Source: Tessaracoccus timonensis | GTDB lineage: Bacteria > Actinomycetota > Actinomycetes > Propionibacteriales > Propionibacteriaceae | Assembly (NCBI RefSeq): GCF_900343145.1 | Contig: NZ_LT996886.1 | Location: forward strand, 1,922,001 to 1,986,000 | Direction of reading: 5' to 3' | DNA length: 64,000 bases | In this document: piece by piece, positions 8,699-18,078 of the stretch | How the letters are laid out: each line of letters opens with the position of its first letter | How positions within the stretch are numbered: the first letter of the stretch is position 1 | Made by a program: the position numbers and the translations under genes | The notes under the pieces: model-generated | What the model was told of the DNA's origin: nothing | Database searches by the model: none | The model's input: the letters and a program-made list of their open reading frames with translations, nothing else

Positions 8699-9676
8699 CT
8701 ACTGGAGATGCCGGGCCAGCGCCCGCGCCGTGTGATCGTCGACGACGAGATTCGTTACGACGCCTGCACGCAGCGCTGCAAGGAGTGCGACGGTGCGGCT
8801 GGGGTCGCCGACTACGCACAACCGGTGCTTGATGGAACGCAGCGTGCTCGGGCTCGGTCCGGTGGCTCGGGTGTTGAGGTGAATGCCCTCGTGAGAGCCG
8901 TCAGCGCGCAGCATGACGGTACATACGTCGCCGACCGCACCCTGATTGATGGCGGCGGCAAGGTCTGCGGGCTCGACGTGCCCCGCGGCGTACACGTGCG
9001 ACGGGATGCGGGCGTGCGGATAGCCGACGCCGAAGAGCGCCACATCGAGTGATGCAATGGAGGAGAGCACGTTGCGTATCGAGCGCTCACGCCACATCGC
9101 CTCGCGCGTTTCAGGGTGGTCGAAGAATGTTGGGACGGGAAACGGAAGGACGTGGGCGTTGCCGTAGTTTGTGGCGAATGCCTGCAGGAGGGAGCCGATG
9201 TAGGGCGTGCTGGAGTCGCGCGCGTGTGTGGCGCCGTTGATTTGCACCACCTCCACGCCCGAGACGGCCTGGGGCTTCAATTCGCGAGCCACATGCGCCG
9301 ACGTGACACCCCACGCGACGCCGAGCGATGTGCCGTCGGTGACGAGCGCGTCGAGGAGCGCAGCGGCCTCGGCGGCGACAGCTCGGAGTCGGTCGCTCGC
9401 GCCGGCTTGATCCGGCACATTCACGATGTGCACGCTGACGTCGAAGGCGTCGCTGATGAGGCGTGCAGTGGGGGAATCCGAGCCGGGTGGTTCGGCCAGG
9501 CTGATGCGCACGATGCCCGTTTCTCGAGCGCGCTGAAGGAGGCGTGACACCTTGGGCCGTGAGACGTTCAGCTCGCGTGCGATCGCTTCCATGGTTTCAC
9601 CGTCGATGTAATGCCGTCGGGCGGCGATGTACACCTGTCGGTCACGCGACTCCTGCATGCCTTTGCTCGCTGGCAC
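8699..9676 (-). CDS. SorC/DeoR-type sugar-binding transcriptional regulator
   Basis: This 325-aa protein has an N-terminal helix-turn-helix (ETMEAIARELNVSRPKVSRL, about residues 28-47) and a C-terminal SorC-type ligand domain of about 260 residues. Features include DGTSLGVAWGVTSAHVA and the phosphate-sugar-binding-like VALFGVGYPHA region. SorC-family proteins (CggR, DeoR of Bacillus) respond to phosphorylated sugars. It lies immediately upstream of glpA on the same strand, so glycerol 3-phosphate is a plausible effector, by inference. The GTG at 9676 has AGAGGAAA upstream; ATG at 9658 is an alternative. Confidence 0.87.
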   Translation of the reverse strand: MPASKGMQESRDRQVYIAARRHYIDGETMEAIARELNVSRPKVSRLLQRARETGIVRISLAEPPGSDSPTARLISDAFDVSVHIVNVPDQAGASDRLRAVAAEAAALLDALVTDGTSLGVAWGVTSAHVARELKPQAVSGVEVVQINGATHARDSSTPYIGSLLQAFATNYGNAHVLPFPVPTFFDHPETREAMWRERSIRNVLSSIASLDVALFGVGYPHARIPSHVYAAGHVEPADLAAAINQGAVGDVCTVMLRADGSHEGIHLNTRATGPSPSTLRSIKHRLCVVGDPSRTVALLAALRAGVVTNLVVDDHTARALARHLQ

Positions 9677-9776
9677 TGATTTCCTCTCGTGCGGACACGG
9701 GGCGAGATCCCCGCAACGTCATACGAGCCTACCTCGCGAGATGGCCGCGGGGCTGGTGCCCGGTAGGATCAGCAGC

Positions 9777-11048
9777 GTGATACTTCTCACTATTGATCAG
9801 GTCATTTTCTGGACAGTCATCGGCCTCGTGGGGCTGGCCATCGTCGTCGGCGGGGTCGTGGTGTTCCGCGACAACAAGCGCGCGCGTTTGGAAGGGCCCG
9901 ACAAGCCCGAGCTTGATTCCCGCGACGAGGAACCCCCCGCCGCCGACGTCGAGGCCCCACCTGCCGAACAGGGCCCCGTCGGTGAAGTTGCTGAAGACGA
10001 ACCGCCGCTGGTGGACGTGTCGAGCACGGCCGCGCCCGAGACGGAGCAACCCGTCCCGGAAGCGCCCGCTGAGGCAGAACCTTCCGATGAGGTTGCTGCC
10101 CCGGAGGCGCCGCTCGACCAGCCGGAAGCGCCGAAGTCGAGGCTCGCCAGGCTGCGTCGCAGGCTCGCCGGTTCCAACAACGCGCTGGCGCGTGCGCTGG
10201 CTGATCTGTTGTCGTCGAACAAGATCGACGACGAAACCTGGGACGACTTCGAGATGACGCTCATCAGCTCCGACCTGGGCGTGGGCCCGACGACGGAGCT
10301 CACCGAGGCGCTGCGCAAGGAGCTGGCCGTCGACGGTGTGTCTGACCCCGAGCAGGCCAAGCGCGTGCTGCGCTCCGAGCTGGTGAAGCTCGTCGATCCG
10401 ACGCTCGACCGCACCCTCAACCTCGAGAAAGACGGCGACAATCCTGCGGTGGTGCTCGTCGTGGGCGTGAACGGCACCGGAAAGACCACGACGGTGGGCA
10501 AGCTCGCCCGCGTGCTCGTCGCAGAGGGGAAGTCGGTGCTGCTGGGCGCGGCCGATACCTTCCGTGCTGCCGCTGCAGAACAGCTTGTGACGTGGGGTGA
10601 GCGCGTCGGCGTCGACACGGTGCGCAGCAACGAAGGTGCCGACCCGGCGTCGGTGGCCTTCGACGCGGTGGCGAAGGGCGTGGAACAGGGCGTCGACGTG
10701 GTCATCGTCGACACCGCTGGCCGTCTGCACACCAAGTCGGGCCTCATGGACGAGCTCGGCAAGGTGAAGCGTGTCATCGAGAAGAAGGCGAAGGTCTCCG
10801 AGGTGCTCCTCGTGCTCGATGCCACCACCGGCCAAAATGGCCTCACGCAGGCGCGCATCTTCCGCGAGGTTGTGGACGTCACCGGCGTGGTGCTCACTAA
10901 GCTCGATGGTTCCGCGAAGGGCGGCATCGTCGTGCAGGTGCAGCGTGAACTCGGCGTGCCGGTGAAGCTCATCGGCCTGGGCGAGGGCGTCGACGACCTG
11001 GCGCCGTTCGACACCGACGGGTTCGTGGCCGGCATCCTGGGGGAGTGA
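9777..11048 (+). CDS. ftsY: Signal recognition particle receptor FtsY
   Basis: The SRP receptor GTPase delivers ribosome-nascent chain complexes to the Sec translocon with Ffh. An N-terminal hydrophobic segment (VIFWTVIGLVGLAIVVGG, about residues 9-26) is typical of actinobacterial FtsY. An acidic Pro/Glu-rich linker and the NG domain follow, with G1 GVNGTGKTTTVGKLA, DTAGRLH and TKLDGSAKGG. The GTG at 9777 is preferred because its translation begins directly before the membrane segment; an upstream in-frame start would overlap the regulator gene. 423 aa. The companion ffh follows. Confidence 0.95.
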   Translation: MILLTIDQVIFWTVIGLVGLAIVVGGVVVFRDNKRARLEGPDKPELDSRDEEPPAADVEAPPAEQGPVGEVAEDEPPLVDVSSTAAPETEQPVPEAPAEAEPSDEVAAPEAPLDQPEAPKSRLARLRRRLAGSNNALARALADLLSSNKIDDETWDDFEMTLISSDLGVGPTTELTEALRKELAVDGVSDPEQAKRVLRSELVKLVDPTLDRTLNLEKDGDNPAVVLVVGVNGTGKTTTVGKLARVLVAEGKSVLLGAADTFRAAAAEQLVTWGERVGVDTVRSNEGADPASVAFDAVAKGVEQGVDVVIVDTAGRLHTKSGLMDELGKVKRVIEKKAKVSEVLLVLDATTGQNGLTQARIFREVVDVTGVVLTKLDGSAKGGIVVQVQRELGVPVKLIGLGEGVDDLAPFDTDGFVAGILGE

Positions 11049-11073
11049 CGAGCGCCGTCGCCACCTCTGACGA

Positions 11074-11123
11074 ATAAGGAATGAGGGATTCCACCTGTTC
11101 AGGTGGAATCCCTCATTCCTTAT
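11074..11123. terminator. Perfect 24-bp-stem hairpin between ftsY and ffh
   Basis: The arms 11074-11097 and 11100-11123 are exact reverse complements separated by TT only. The stem is far longer and less GC-biased than a usual terminator, and no U-run follows it. It ends 88 nt before the ffh start and may terminate ftsY transcription, or be a repeat element or an RNase III-type processing site. Confidence 0.7.
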
Positions 11124-11210
11124 CTCCCATATCTCCCGTCCACGGCGAGGTATCGATGGCCGGGTCGGGCTATCCTTAGGCGGGTACCCGAATTCGAGAA
11201 GGATCCTCCG

Positions 11211-12800
11211 TTGTTTGACACGCTGCAAGACCGCCTCTCTTCTGTATTCAAGGGGCTGCGCGCCAAGGGCCGGCTCACGGAAGACGACGTGAACTCGACG
11301 CTGCGCGAGATTCGCATCGCCCTGCTCGAAGCAGACGTCAACTTGGGCGTGGTCAAGGAATTCGTCGCAGCGATCAAGGAACGCCTCGTCGGGCTTGAAA
11401 TCTCGAAGGCGCTCAACCCGACGCAGCAGATTGTCAAGGCCGTCAACGAGGAGCTCGTCAACATCCTCGGCGGCGAGGCTCGCACCATCCGGTTCGCGAA
11501 GAACCCGCCGACGGTCATCATGCTCGCCGGCTTGCAGGGTGCGGGTAAAACCACTCTGGCAGGCAAGCTCGCCCAGTACCTCACAAATGACCACCACTCG
11601 CCGCTGCTGGTTGCCGCCGACCTGCAGCGCCCGAACGCTGTGAACCAGCTCCAAATTGTGGGTGAGCGCGCCGGCGTGCGCGTCTTCGCGCCGGAGCCTG
11701 GCAACGGCGTTGGCGACCCGGTGCAGGTAGCTCGTGACGCGATCGTGCACGCGGAGCGCCATCTGTTCGATGTGGTCATCGTCGACACGGCCGGCCGCCT
11801 GGGCGTCGACGAAGAGTTGATGCAACAGGCCTCGGACATCAAGGCCGCCGTGCGTCCCGACGAGACGCTGTTCGTCGTCGACGCGATGATCGGCCAAGAC
11901 GCCGTTAACACCGCCAAAGCCTTCGACGAGGGAGTTGGCGTCGACGGTGTCGTCCTCACCAAACTCGACGGCGACGCCCGCGGCGGTGCCGCACTCTCGA
12001 TCGCGCGCGTGCTCGGCAAACCGATCATGTTCGCGTCGAATGGCGAGAAGCTGCAAGACTTCGACCTTTTCCATCCCGACCGCATGGCCAGCCGCATCCT
12101 GGGCATGGGCGACATGCTCACGCTCATCGAGCAGGCGGAGAAGACCTTCGACGCGGAACAGTCGCGCGAGGCCGCCGAGAAGCTCATGGGCGGCAAGTCC
12201 AAGTTCGGGCTCAATGACTTCCTGAACCAGATGCGCCAGCTGCGCAAGATGGGGCCGCTGTCGAAGATCCTCGGCATGCTGCCTGGCGCCGCGCAGCACA
12301 AGGACGCCATCGACGGCATCGACGAACGTGAGATCGACCGCATCGAGGCCATCATTTGCTCGATGACGCCCAAGGAGCGCGACGATGTGTCCATCCTGAA
12401 CGGGTCACGTCGCGCGCGCATCGCGAAAGGCGCGGGCGTCGAGGTCTCGGACGTCAACAACCTCGTGAACCGCTTCGTCGACGCACGGAAGTTGATGGAG
12501 CAAGTGGCCGGAGGAGGGTTCCCCGGCATGGGCGGGATGCCCGGCATGGGTGGGTTCCCAGGTATGCCCGGCATGGGAGGCGGTCGCCGTCAGCAGGCGA
12601 AGGCGGCCAAGAAGAAGGGCAAGCGCGGCAAGGGTGTCTCGGGCAACCCGGCCAAGCGAGCGCAGCAGGAGAAACAAAAGGCACTGGGTAGGCAGGCACC
12701 GTCGGGTATGGACGGGATGCCGCAGATGCCGCAAAGTATGGACGACTTCGAGCTTCCCCCAGAGCTGCAGAAGATGTTCAAAGACCAGGGCGGTCTGTAA
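11211..12800 (+). CDS. ffh: Signal recognition particle protein Ffh
   Basis: The SRP54 GTPase of 529 aa binds 4.5S RNA and signal sequences and docks on FtsY. N domain at the start, then the G domain with GLQGAGKTTLAGKLA, DTAGRLGVDEEL and TKLDGDARGG. The Met-rich M domain includes the RNA-binding segment LNGSRRARIAKGAG, followed by a Gly-Met repeat tail (PGMGGMPGMGG) and a Lys-rich C-terminus. The TTG at 11211 is chosen because the family N-terminus (MFDTLQDRLS) begins there and AGAAGGA lies upstream; in-frame extension back to 11103 would run into the hairpin. Confidence 0.95.
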   Translation: MFDTLQDRLSSVFKGLRAKGRLTEDDVNSTLREIRIALLEADVNLGVVKEFVAAIKERLVGLEISKALNPTQQIVKAVNEELVNILGGEARTIRFAKNPPTVIMLAGLQGAGKTTLAGKLAQYLTNDHHSPLLVAADLQRPNAVNQLQIVGERAGVRVFAPEPGNGVGDPVQVARDAIVHAERHLFDVVIVDTAGRLGVDEELMQQASDIKAAVRPDETLFVVDAMIGQDAVNTAKAFDEGVGVDGVVLTKLDGDARGGAALSIARVLGKPIMFASNGEKLQDFDLFHPDRMASRILGMGDMLTLIEQAEKTFDAEQSREAAEKLMGGKSKFGLNDFLNQMRQLRKMGPLSKILGMLPGAAQHKDAIDGIDEREIDRIEAIICSMTPKERDDVSILNGSRRARIAKGAGVEVSDVNNLVNRFVDARKLMEQVAGGGFPGMGGMPGMGGFPGMPGMGGGRRQQAKAAKKKGKRGKGVSGNPAKRAQQEKQKALGRQAPSGMDGMPQMPQSMDDFELPPELQKMFKDQGGL

Positions 12801-12854
12801 CCCGTCGTCCAGCCGTGGCGCCGAGCCGCCCACATGAGCGAGTAGGCTCTCCAC

Positions 12855-13937
12855 ATGGACCAAGCACTGCATATCAACGCCACCGTGCTCCCAGGCGATG
12901 AGCCCGTCGACTTCTGGGTTGTCGATGGACGGGTCACGTTCGAGCCAGTCAAGCACGCGACGACGCTCGCCTCCGGCGCGTTCGTGCTGCCAGGGCTCGT
13001 TGACGCGCACTGCCACATCGGCCTCGGCGTCGAGGGCGCCGTCGACGACGCCACCGCTCGCGCCCAGGCTGAGGCCGACCTCGCCGTCGGCGTCATGCTC
13101 ATCCGTGACGCGGGCTCGCCGAAGGACACCCGCCCGATGCAGCAAGACCCGACGCTGCCCCGCATCATCCGCTCCGGGCGGCACGTCGCCCGTGCTCGCC
13201 GGTACATCCGCAACCTCGCTGAAGAGGTCGAGCCGGAGCAATTCGTAGAGCAGCTGCGGCACGAGGCGCGCAGCGGCGACGGTTGGGTGAAATTCGTTGG
13301 CGACTGGATTGACCGCTCCGTGGGCGACCTTGCGCCGAGTTTCCCCGCCGACGTGGTGCGCGAGGCCGTCGCTGCTGCCCATGAAGAGGGCGCGAAGGTG
13401 ACGTCGCACTGCTTCGCCGAGCAATCCGTCGCAGAGATCATCGACGCCGGCGCCGACTGCATCGAGCACGGCACGGGGCTCGACGACGACCAGATCGCCG
13501 TCATGGCGGAACGCGGCGTCGCGTTGGTGCCGACGATGATCAACCTAGCGCGCTTCACCGACTACGCAGCGCAGGGTGAAGCCAAGTTCCCCACCTACAG
13601 CGCACACATGCGCGACCTGCACGCCAGGCGCTACGAGACGATTGGGAAAGCCTATGACGCGGGCGTTCCCATCTACACCGGCACTGACGCGGGCACCGTG
13701 ATCAAGCACGGCCGCGTCATCGACGAAATCGAGGAGCTCGCCAAGGTGGGTGGCGCTGAGTTCGCGCTGGGGGCCGCGAGCTGGCGAGCCAGGGAATGGC
13801 TCGGCGTCGACGCCGTCGTCGAGGGAGCTAGTGCTGACTTCGTGGTCTACAGTGAGGACCCGCGTAGTGCGTTGCAGACGCTGCGTTCACCGCTGCACCG
13901 TGTACTTCGAGGAAAGGTACTGGCTACACATGTCTGA
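12855..13937 (+). CDS. Amidohydrolase-family protein
   Basis: A 360-aa TIM-barrel metal-dependent hydrolase. After a small N-terminal beta segment comes the metal-binding DAHCHIG, then TSHCF, EHGTGLD and the late Asp in TGTDAG, in the order expected for the imidazolonepropionase/dihydroorotase-like superfamily. The substrate cannot be told from sequence. It sits between ffh and sppA, a position where other actinobacteria also carry an amidohydrolase, and its 3' end overlaps sppA by 8 bp, implying cotranscription. Confidence 0.85.
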   Translation: MDQALHINATVLPGDEPVDFWVVDGRVTFEPVKHATTLASGAFVLPGLVDAHCHIGLGVEGAVDDATARAQAEADLAVGVMLIRDAGSPKDTRPMQQDPTLPRIIRSGRHVARARRYIRNLAEEVEPEQFVEQLRHEARSGDGWVKFVGDWIDRSVGDLAPSFPADVVREAVAAAHEEGAKVTSHCFAEQSVAEIIDAGADCIEHGTGLDDDQIAVMAERGVALVPTMINLARFTDYAAQGEAKFPTYSAHMRDLHARRYETIGKAYDAGVPIYTGTDAGTVIKHGRVIDEIEELAKVGGAEFALGAASWRAREWLGVDAVVEGASADFVVYSEDPRSALQTLRSPLHRVLRGKVLATHV

Positions 13938-15189
13938 TTTGCCCCCGCCCAACCAGGATCCGAAGAACCAGCCGAATCCTGAGCCACCCACGCAGGCTCC
14001 GCAGTCTGCGTCCAGCGCTAGCAGTCAGCCGGGTTCCTGGCAGGCCGACGCGGGCCCCGCGCCGCAGCTTCGCCCGGGGTACGCCCCGAAACCTCAGAAG
14101 CAGCCCGGTGGATTCAGCCGTGGCTTCGGCTCCGGCATGGGCTTTGCGCTCGGCCTGGGTGTGGTGCTCACCGTGAGCTCGATTCTGTCCGGTCTGATCT
14201 TCCTCGGCATGCTCGCAGTGACGTTGAAGGACGTCGAGGGCGACGCGACCACCACGCTCAAGACGGTGTGGGGCGACAGCAGCGCTGAGGGGCGTCTGCG
14301 CGCCATCTCGATCTCTGGCCCCATCCTGGCCGACGCTAGCGACGGATCGGTGCTCAGCGCTGGCACGTACGGTTACGAAGTTGCCGACATGATTCGCTCA
14401 CTCGACAAGGACGACTCGTCGGGCCTGATCTTGCTCATGAACACGCCGGGCGGATCCATCCCGGGCTCCGCAGCGATTGCCGACGCCGTGACCGACTACC
14501 AGAAGCGCACCGGCCAGAAGGTCATGGCGCACGTGTCCAGCATGTCGGCCTCCGGTGGCGTGTATTCGACGTCGTCCGCCGACGAGATCTGGGCCGACGA
14601 AGGCTCGCTGGTGGGCTCGATCGGTGTGATCTCCGGGCCGTTCCAGCGCTACACCAACGTCACCGCACTGGGCAGCACACTGCTCGAGGCTGGCGTGACG
14701 GCTGAGAAGATCGAGCAGGAGTACCTCAGTGCCGGTAAGGGCAAGGCCTTCGGTGATCCGTTTGTGGGCATGAGCGACGAGCAGAAGGCCAAGTGGATGG
14801 AGGGCATCAACGCCTCCTACGACAAGTTCGTGCAGCGCATGGTTGAGGGCCGCGGCATGGATGAAAAGGTGATCCGCGAAGAGATGGGCGCCGGCATGTT
14901 CAACGGCGAGAAGGCCGTCGAATACAAGCTCATCAACGGTGTGAAGAACCGCGACGAATTCTTCCGCTACGCCGCTGAGCAGGCCGGGCTCGACCCGTCG
15001 AAGACGAAGGTCGAGACGGTCGCCGATGACCTCGGATTTCTGGGCGGCTTCCTCGGCGTGAAGCGCGCGTACGGGCAAGCTCCCGCAGTGAAGCAGGGGG
15101 AGGGCGTCGTGCCGCAGTTGAGCCAAGCCATCTGCAGCCGCCACGCCATCCTCGCCTACCACGGGGCGCCCACTGCGGCGTGCGGCTAA
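13930..15189 (+). CDS. sppA: Signal peptide peptidase SppA-like S49 protease
   Basis: This membrane-anchored S49 serine protease (419 aa) would degrade signal peptides remaining in the membrane after cleavage. A Pro/Gln-rich cytoplasmic N-terminus of about 70 residues precedes one strong membrane segment. The peptidase domain then shows the family motifs LLMNTPGG, SMSASGGVYSTS (nucleophile Ser region) and GSLVGSIGVISG. The ATG at 13930 fits the family N-terminus and overlaps the preceding gene by 8 bp; upstream in-frame sequence is inside the amidohydrolase. Confidence 0.9.
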   Translation: MSDLPPPNQDPKNQPNPEPPTQAPQSASSASSQPGSWQADAGPAPQLRPGYAPKPQKQPGGFSRGFGSGMGFALGLGVVLTVSSILSGLIFLGMLAVTLKDVEGDATTTLKTVWGDSSAEGRLRAISISGPILADASDGSVLSAGTYGYEVADMIRSLDKDDSSGLILLMNTPGGSIPGSAAIADAVTDYQKRTGQKVMAHVSSMSASGGVYSTSSADEIWADEGSLVGSIGVISGPFQRYTNVTALGSTLLEAGVTAEKIEQEYLSAGKGKAFGDPFVGMSDEQKAKWMEGINASYDKFVQRMVEGRGMDEKVIREEMGAGMFNGEKAVEYKLINGVKNRDEFFRYAAEQAGLDPSKTKVETVADDLGFLGGFLGVKRAYGQAPAVKQGEGVVPQLSQAICSRHAILAYHGAPTAACG

Positions 15190-15198
15190 GTGCATCCA

Positions 15199-15232
15199 GA
15201 GCTGGGTTGGGGCATCATCCCCAGCCCAGCTC
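15199..15232. terminator. Bidirectional hairpin between sppA and the zincin gene
   Basis: A 14-bp stem with a single G-T pair (15199-15212 with 15219-15232) and a 6-nt loop lies just past the sppA stop and covers the 3' end of the convergent gene at 15215. It could end transcription from both sides. Confidence 0.65.
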
Positions 15233-15565
15233 GTGCAGGCGTTCTTCCTCGATGCCGTGGTAGTGGCCGAGTTCATGTAACAGCGTGATGGTCACCTCGT
15301 CGGCGAGTTCGTCGAGGCTGTTGCACATCCGCGTCAGCGGCCCCTTGAACAGCACGATGCGGTCGGGCAGCTGCCCAAAGTAGCTGCTATCTCGCTCGGT
15401 GAGTGCTTGACCCTCGTACACTCCCAGCGTGTCGGAACCATCGTCGGGCTCATCTTCGACGACGAACACGAGATTGTCGATGTGTTCCAGCAGCGCCTCG
15501 GGGATCTCGTCGAACGCCTCATCCACGAGCGCGTCGAAGTCGTCGTCGGCGATGTCCATGGGCAT
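15215..15565 (-). CDS. Small metallopeptidase-family protein (zincin-like)
   Basis: A 116-aa acidic protein ending in LLHELGHYHGIEEERLHELG. This HExxHxxGxxxxR arrangement marks the small actinobacterial zincin-like metallopeptidase family with extended zinc motif. No signal peptide or membrane segment is visible, so it is probably cytoplasmic. Its start lies 9 bp after the stop of the membrane-protein gene on the same strand, so it may be read from the ABC transporter transcript, though the family is usually a stand-alone housekeeping gene. Substrate unknown. Confidence 0.8.
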   Translation of the reverse strand: MPMDIADDDFDALVDEAFDEIPEALLEHIDNLVFVVEDEPDDGSDTLGVYEGQALTERDSSYFGQLPDRIVLFKGPLTRMCNSLDELADEVTITLLHELGHYHGIEEERLHELGWG

Positions 15566-15574
15566 GCCGCGAGC

Positions 15575-16135
15575 CTAACGGCGCGCGACGGACAAGGCCA
15601 CACCGGCCCCGAGCAGCACGCCCGCGCACACCCAGCTGCCCGTCTGCACCGGCTCCAGCGCGGGCCACGTCCAGATGATCGGCGATCCCAGGGGCAGGCC
15701 GCCCATGGACGCCAGCGCCGCCCATCCCACCGCGACGGCGGCGCTGGCCGCGGGGGATGCCGTCGCGGCGCCGAGCAGGACGATGCCGGCGTCACCGAGC
15801 ATGGTGCGGGCCGCGCCCAAGGCGGCGTCGGTGCCGAGCGCCAGCGCAACGATCCCGTGTGCCACGACGCAGGCCAGGACGAGGGCCACGTCCCACGCCC
15901 ACAGGTGCTGCGTGGTGCCGCGTTCGAGCTGTGGATTGCGTCGCGCCAGCCCGGCGCAGACCGCCAACGTCGGCGCGAGCGGAGCCAGATACGACACGGG
16001 GGAGGGGAGGCCCGGACCACCAGCCAGCGTCGGCAGCACGACGACCACCTTCGGCAGTGTGGCGACCACCGCGAGGGACAGCGCGAGCGCGACGGCCACC
16101 GCTGGGACGATCCGACTGCGCAGCCACCACGTCAT
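15575..16135 (-). CDS. Integral membrane protein, putative ABC transporter partner
   Basis: A 186-aa hydrophobic protein with about five predicted membrane segments (for example VPAVAVALALSLAVVATL near the N-terminus) and no recognised catalytic motif. The ATG at 16135 overlaps the stop of the preceding gene as ATGA, which decides the start. Position directly behind an ABC ATPase and a larger membrane protein suggests a permease or accessory subunit. I do not recognise the family. Confidence 0.7.
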   Translation of the reverse strand: MTWWLRSRIVPAVAVALALSLAVVATLPKVVVVLPTLAGGPGLPSPVSYLAPLAPTLAVCAGLARRNPQLERGTTQHLWAWDVALVLACVVAHGIVALALGTDAALGAARTMLGDAGIVLLGAATASPAASAAVAVGWAALASMGGLPLGSPIIWTWPALEPVQTGSWVCAGVLLGAGVALSVARR

Positions 16136-17322
16136 GGACACCACCACTGGGCCAGCCGAGTGTTGATCAGTGCGGCCTGCTCGGCCTCGGGCAGTGCCAG
16201 CGTTGCCTCGAGTGCGGGTGAGGGCGGTGGCAGTGGCGAGGGCGCGGAGGAGTGTGCGATCAGCCACTGGAGAACGTCGTATTCCTGCAGCTCGTCCTCG
16301 TTGACAGTCCCAAGGGGAGGCTGGCAGCCGTCGACCAAGCCCTGCGCCAGGGTTTCGGGATAGGACGCCGGGCCGGCCGTGACATTGATCCGCGCACTGG
16401 CGACCTCCTTGGAGGTCCGCTGCGCCGCTTCGCTCCAGGTCGCGGGCACCGCGATCCCCAGGTTACGCCAGTGGCGGATGATGGCGGCGACGTCGTCCGC
16501 CACCGGCTGGAGCCCGGGGGCGCGCTCAGGCCACAGGCACACGCGTGGCTCGGAGCCGGTGCAGATGGGACGATCGAGACGGGGCACCCTGGGCAGGTGG
16601 CCGGCATCTCCGGCGATGCCGTGGGCGGTCGCACCCGTGCCGACGACGATGACCGCCAGAACCGCCGCCAGCACGAGTCGGCCGGCGCGGCCGTGGAAGC
16701 GCAGGGCAATCAGCACCGTCGCGACGGCGATGAGGCCCACGCTGCATACGACGCTGCCCCACGCCACGGTTGGGTCCGGCACCGTGTCCAGGCTGCAGCA
16801 GCCGTCCCATCGCCCCGACATGTGGCGCAGCCACGGCGGCTCGATGGCCGGGGTGACCGCCACCCAGAGGTAGGCCGCAACCAAGGCGGCGGGGAGCGCC
16901 ATCACGACGGGCAGCCAGATGCCGATGGCCAGCCCGACCGCGCTCCACGCGACGAGGGAGAGCACGGCGGTGCCCCACACCTGCCAGGCGGGCGCGCCGC
17001 CGACCGAGCAGACGGCGATGAGCAGCAGCAGGCTCGTGGGCACCGCCACCATGGCCACGGGCCAGGCCAGGCGGGTGACCGGCAAGCGGGCCGAGGACAC
17101 GATGATGAGATTTGCGCGCCGGAGGCGCGTGCCCTCGGCAGCGGCGGCGACCGCCACAAGCATGCACAGGAGCAACAGCGCGTCGGTCTTCAGCGACGCC
17201 GCCCAGTACGGGCTGCCGTCACCGTAGAGGAGCTGGTCGTTGCGGAACACCGTGACCGTGTAGGCCATGAGCGGCAGGAGCCAGATGACCAGGCTCGAAC
17301 GAAACCACGCCCAGATCGGCAT
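16132..17322 (-). CDS. Membrane protein with C-terminal extracytoplasmic domain (DUF7224-like)
   Basis: This 396-aa protein has about six membrane segments in the first ~250 residues. A soluble C-terminal part of about 140 residues follows, containing RPICTGSEPRVCLWPERAPG with two cysteines in a Cys-rich signature. I associate that layout with the actinobacterial DUF7224 domain found on ABC-linked membrane proteins, from memory and not checked. The ATG at 17322 lies 1 bp after the ATPase stop and has GGGAGG upstream. It is the likely permease of the ABC system. Confidence 0.72.
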   Translation of the reverse strand: MPIWAWFRSSLVIWLLPLMAYTVTVFRNDQLLYGDGSPYWAASLKTDALLLLCMLVAVAAAAEGTRLRRANLIIVSSARLPVTRLAWPVAMVAVPTSLLLLIAVCSVGGAPAWQVWGTAVLSLVAWSAVGLAIGIWLPVVMALPAALVAAYLWVAVTPAIEPPWLRHMSGRWDGCCSLDTVPDPTVAWGSVVCSVGLIAVATVLIALRFHGRAGRLVLAAVLAVIVVGTGATAHGIAGDAGHLPRVPRLDRPICTGSEPRVCLWPERAPGLQPVADDVAAIIRHWRNLGIAVPATWSEAAQRTSKEVASARINVTAGPASYPETLAQGLVDGCQPPLGTVNEDELQEYDVLQWLIAHSSAPSPLPPPSPALEATLALPEAEQAALINTRLAQWWCP

Positions 17323-17323
17323 G

Positions 17324-18043
17324 TCACGACCCTCCCACGATGCGCAGGTACGCCTCCTCGGCCTGCTGGCGCGAGGCGCCGGCAGCCAGGCCGAGGAAGT
17401 CCTCGGGCGTGCCCGACCACGCGAGCGAGCCGGTGTGCAGCACCGCAACCTGGTGGTAGATGTCTTCGACGTCGTCGATCTGATGCGTGCTGACGACCAT
17501 CGTCAGGGAGTCGGGCACCGACTGCATGACGCTGCGGAACCGGTGGCGCTGCTCGGGATCCAGACTCGCGGTCGGTTCGTCCAGCAGCAGGACCTGCGGG
17601 TCGGACACCAGCGCGGCGGCCAAACCCAGCCGACGCAGCTGCCCACCCGAGAGCTTGCTGGATGGTCGGTCCTGCTCGTCTACCAGCGCCACCTGCGCCA
17701 GCGCTCGCAGTGCGGCGGCCTTCGTGTCCGATCGGGACACCCCGCGCAGCCACGCCGCGTACCGGGTGTACTCGAGCGTCGAGAGCCCCCGGATCGGAGC
17801 GATGGCCTGCGGCATGAAGGACACGCGGCGGCGCAACTGGCGCGCGGCGACGGGCACACCGTCGAGGAGGATCGCGCCCGAGCGCGCCCGGAGCTCACCC
17901 GCGATGATCCGCAGCAGCGTGGTCTTCCCCGCACCGTTCGGGCCGAGCAACACCGTCCGGCCGGTGGGAAACGTCAGATCGAGCCCCTCGTACAGGGGAC
18001 GCCTGCGGGAGTGGGAGAAGGTCAGGTCAGCGCATTGGATCAT
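17324..18043 (-). CDS. ABC transporter ATP-binding protein
   Basis: A complete 239-aa ABC ATPase with Walker A GPNGAGKTTLL, Q-loop MPQAIAP, signature LSGGQLRRLGLA, Walker B LLLDEPTASLD and H-loop STHQIDD. It belongs to the type that pairs with ABC-2-like permeases for export or lipid/antibiotic handling. The ATG at 18043 starts the ATPase fold directly. Genes on either side (a secreted protein and two membrane proteins) are packed within 35 bp, so one operon is likely. Substrate unknown; export of, or protection from, the adjacent secreted protein is one possibility. Confidence 0.88.
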   Translation of the reverse strand: MIQCADLTFSHSRRRPLYEGLDLTFPTGRTVLLGPNGAGKTTLLRIIAGELRARSGAILLDGVPVAARQLRRRVSFMPQAIAPIRGLSTLEYTRYAAWLRGVSRSDTKAAALRALAQVALVDEQDRPSSKLSGGQLRRLGLAAALVSDPQVLLLDEPTASLDPEQRHRFRSVMQSVPDSLTMVVSTHQIDDVEDIYHQVAVLHTGSLAWSGTPEDFLGLAAGASRQQAEEAYLRIVGGS

Positions 18044-18078
18044 CACAGGTAAGCTCCGAGGTGTGGGTGCAAGGGTGC

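Noticed and set aside
9729-12299. 856-codon open frame on the minus strand across ftsY and ffh
   Set aside because: It runs opposite two clear GTPase genes and through the intergenic hairpin; its translation is low-complexity His/Arg/Val-rich shadow.
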